Below, piece by piece: positions 4,454-5,615 of a DNA stretch of 5,615 nt. The notes beneath the pieces were generated by a model, which worked only from the letters and a program-made list of their open reading frames with translations, searched no databases and was not told the origin of the DNA. This DNA is from Planctomycetales bacterium. Lineage in GTDB: Bacteria > Planctomycetota > Planctomycetia > Isosphaerales > Isosphaeraceae. Every line of letters begins with the position of its first letter. The first letter of the stretch is position 1. Location: positions 1-5,615 of the forward strand of contig DAIDJI010000389.1 of NCBI GenBank assembly GCA_027451455.1. The letters are read 5' to 3'. The position numbers and the translations under genes are program-made.

Positions 4454-5615
4454 TCAGGTGAGCTTGCGGGCGACGGCCTCACGAAGGGTTTCGCGGACGG
4501 GATCGAGAGTGATCCGGTCGTAGACGTCGGCGAAGAAGCCCTCGACGATCAGGCGGACGGCGGTCTCTCGGGGGATGCCGCGGGCCGCGGCGTAAAAGAT
4601 CATGTCGTCGTCGACGCGTCCGGCGGTGGCGCCGTGGGTGCATCGAACGTCGTTGGCCTCGATCTCCAGGCCGGGGATGGAGTCGGCGCGGGCGGATTCG
4701 GAGAGGACGAGGTTATCGTTCTTCTGGTAGGCGTCGGTGCGCTGGGCGTCCTTCTCGACGCGGATCATTCCTTTCCAGACGACGCGCGACCGACCCTGCA
4801 AACCGCCCTTGTAAAGGAGGTCGCTGGTGGTATGCGGCGCGGCGTGGTCCTGGCGGGTGAAGTAGGCGAGGTGCTGTTTCCCGCTGGTGAACATCACGCC
4901 GTTGACCTGGGCGTCGGCGCCGGTCCCGGCCAGGACGACTTCCTGGTTGACCTTGGCGAGCCGAGAGCCAAGGCCGCCGACGGTCCACTGAATTGCGGCA
5001 TCCCGGCCGACGATGGCTCGCTCTCGGCTGAAGTGCCAGGTGGATTCGTCCCAGTTCTGGATGTTCACCAGTCGGAGCTTCGCGCCCTGGCCGAGGAAGA
5101 CCTCGAGTGCCCCGGCGTGGAGGGCGGGGCTGGCGTCGTCGGGGCGTCGCGAGGCGGTCTCGCGGACAAGGGTGGCCTCGGCGCCGTCTTCGAGGACGAC
5201 CAGCGTGTGGTTCATATCCACGCCGTTGGGCCGGGTGAGTCCGACGAGGTTGAAGAGGGGCGCATCGAGTCGGACGCCCTTCGGGACGTAGAGCAGGGTT
5301 CCGCCGGCCCAGAACGCGGCGTGGAGGGCGGCGAAGATATCGTCGCCGGCGGTGACGGCCTGGGTGAGCAGGTATCGGTCGAGGATTTCGGGATGATCCT
5401 TGGCGGCGCGGGCGAGGTCGACGAGGACAACGCCTCCGAGTTTCGAGGTGTCGGCCTCGCGGGCGGGGGTGCCGTCGACGTGGAGGAGGCCGGTGGCGTA
5501 ATGCGAGCTGAGGGCGTTCCAGAGGTCATCGAAGGCGGCGGCGGCCGTCGCGTCCGGTTGATCACCGGCGACCGGCGGGGCGAAGGCATCGAGCTTGAGC
5601 CCGCGGATATCGGTC
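4454..5615 (-). CDS. sufD: SufD, Fe-S cluster assembly scaffold subunit (N-terminus outside window)
   Basis: The frame is open from the right edge to TGA at 4454-4456, giving 386 visible residues; the N-terminus, probably some tens of residues, is missing. A GTG at 5219-5221 is internal, because the residues before it (AAFWAGGTLLYVPKGVRLDAPLFNLVGLTRPNG) are classic SufB/SufD sequence. The SufBD beta-helix core follows: TLVVLEDGAEATLVRE, GVMFTSGKQHLAYFTRQDHAAPHTTSDLLYKG, KNDNLVLSESARADSIPGLEIEANDVRCTHGAT, then FYAAARGIPRETAVRLIVEGFF. The CTH cysteine and histidine (visible residues 325 and 327) match C358 and H360 of E. coli SufD; the HGAT ending and overall pattern favour SufD over SufB. SufD pairs with SufB and the SufC ATPase to build clusters in the cytosol; sufB and sufC are likely just upstream, beyond the window. 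Confidence 0.93.
   Translation of the reverse strand, partial: TDIRGLKLDAFAPPVAGDQPDATAAAAFDDLWNALSSHYATGLLHVDGTPAREADTSKLGGVVLVDLARAAKDHPEILDRYLLTQAVTAGDDIFAALHAAFWAGGTLLYVPKGVRLDAPLFNLVGLTRPNGVDMNHTLVVLEDGAEATLVRETASRRPDDASPALHAGALEVFLGQGAKLRLVNIQNWDESTWHFSRERAIVGRDAAIQWTVGGLGSRLAKVNQEVVLAGTGADAQVNGVMFTSGKQHLAYFTRQDHAAPHTTSDLLYKGGLQGRSRVVWKGMIRVEKDAQRTDAYQKNDNLVLSESARADSIPGLEIEANDVRCTHGATAGRVDDDMIFYAAARGIPRETAVRLIVEGFFADVYDRITLDPVRETLREAVARKLT

Noticed and set aside
5219..5221. GTG as the start of sufD
   Set aside because: Conserved SufB/SufD sequence continues upstream of it to the window edge, so this codon is internal.
5212..5589. Minus-strand Ser/Pro-rich frame of 125 codons
   Set aside because: It is a shifted frame of sufD; the correct frame gives clear SufD sequence right through the stretch.

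Overview
The window looks like a piece of a GC-rich bacterial chromosome. The gene set (a SUF iron-sulfur cluster operon carrying a Rieske ferredoxin, a SufT-type DUF59 protein and a mycobacterial-CysA2-like sulfurtransferase, next to a LexA/S24-type regulator and long non-coding spacers) and the base composition would fit a planctomycete of the Isosphaeraceae kind. That taxonomic guess is inference, since no marker gene is present.

Layout: positions 1-504 (+) hold the 3' end of an unrecognised protein whose frame is open to the left edge. It converges on a minus-strand helix-turn-helix/S24 regulator (534-1337), with only 29 bases between the two stop codons and a hairpin at 524-551 overlapping that junction. 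Positions 1338-2085 form a spacer of about 750 bases in which I see no convincing gene, only several inverted repeats. From 5615 down to 2086 runs one minus-strand gene group in the order sufD (5' end outside the window), two-domain rhodanese sulfurtransferase, sufE, Rieske [2Fe-2S] ferredoxin, sufT. It ends at a 9-bp-stem hairpin (2030-2067).

How the genes fit together: SufD is part of the SufBCD scaffold, SufE is the sulfur-relay protein, SufT is a cluster assembly/maturation factor, and the Rieske protein is a probable electron donor or client. The sulfurtransferase carries a rhodanese CRIGER loop and sits just upstream of sufE, in a place where a cysteine desulfurase (SufS) might be expected. 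No sufS is visible here, though it may lie outside the window.

The most unusual structure is in the spacers. The sufE-Rieske gap is filled by a 169-bp element (2751-2919) with perfect 12-bp terminal inverted repeats. It consists of nine perfect tandem copies of the heptamer TACCAAT, a structured core of about 65 bp, and five degenerate copies of the same heptamer in inverted orientation. The sulfurtransferase-sufE gap has a weaker version of the same plan (seven-base-phased repeats on both sides of a hairpin core), and the sufD-sulfurtransferase gap holds a strong hairpin and a trace of heptamer-phased sequence. These may be related small repeat elements settled between the genes of one operon.
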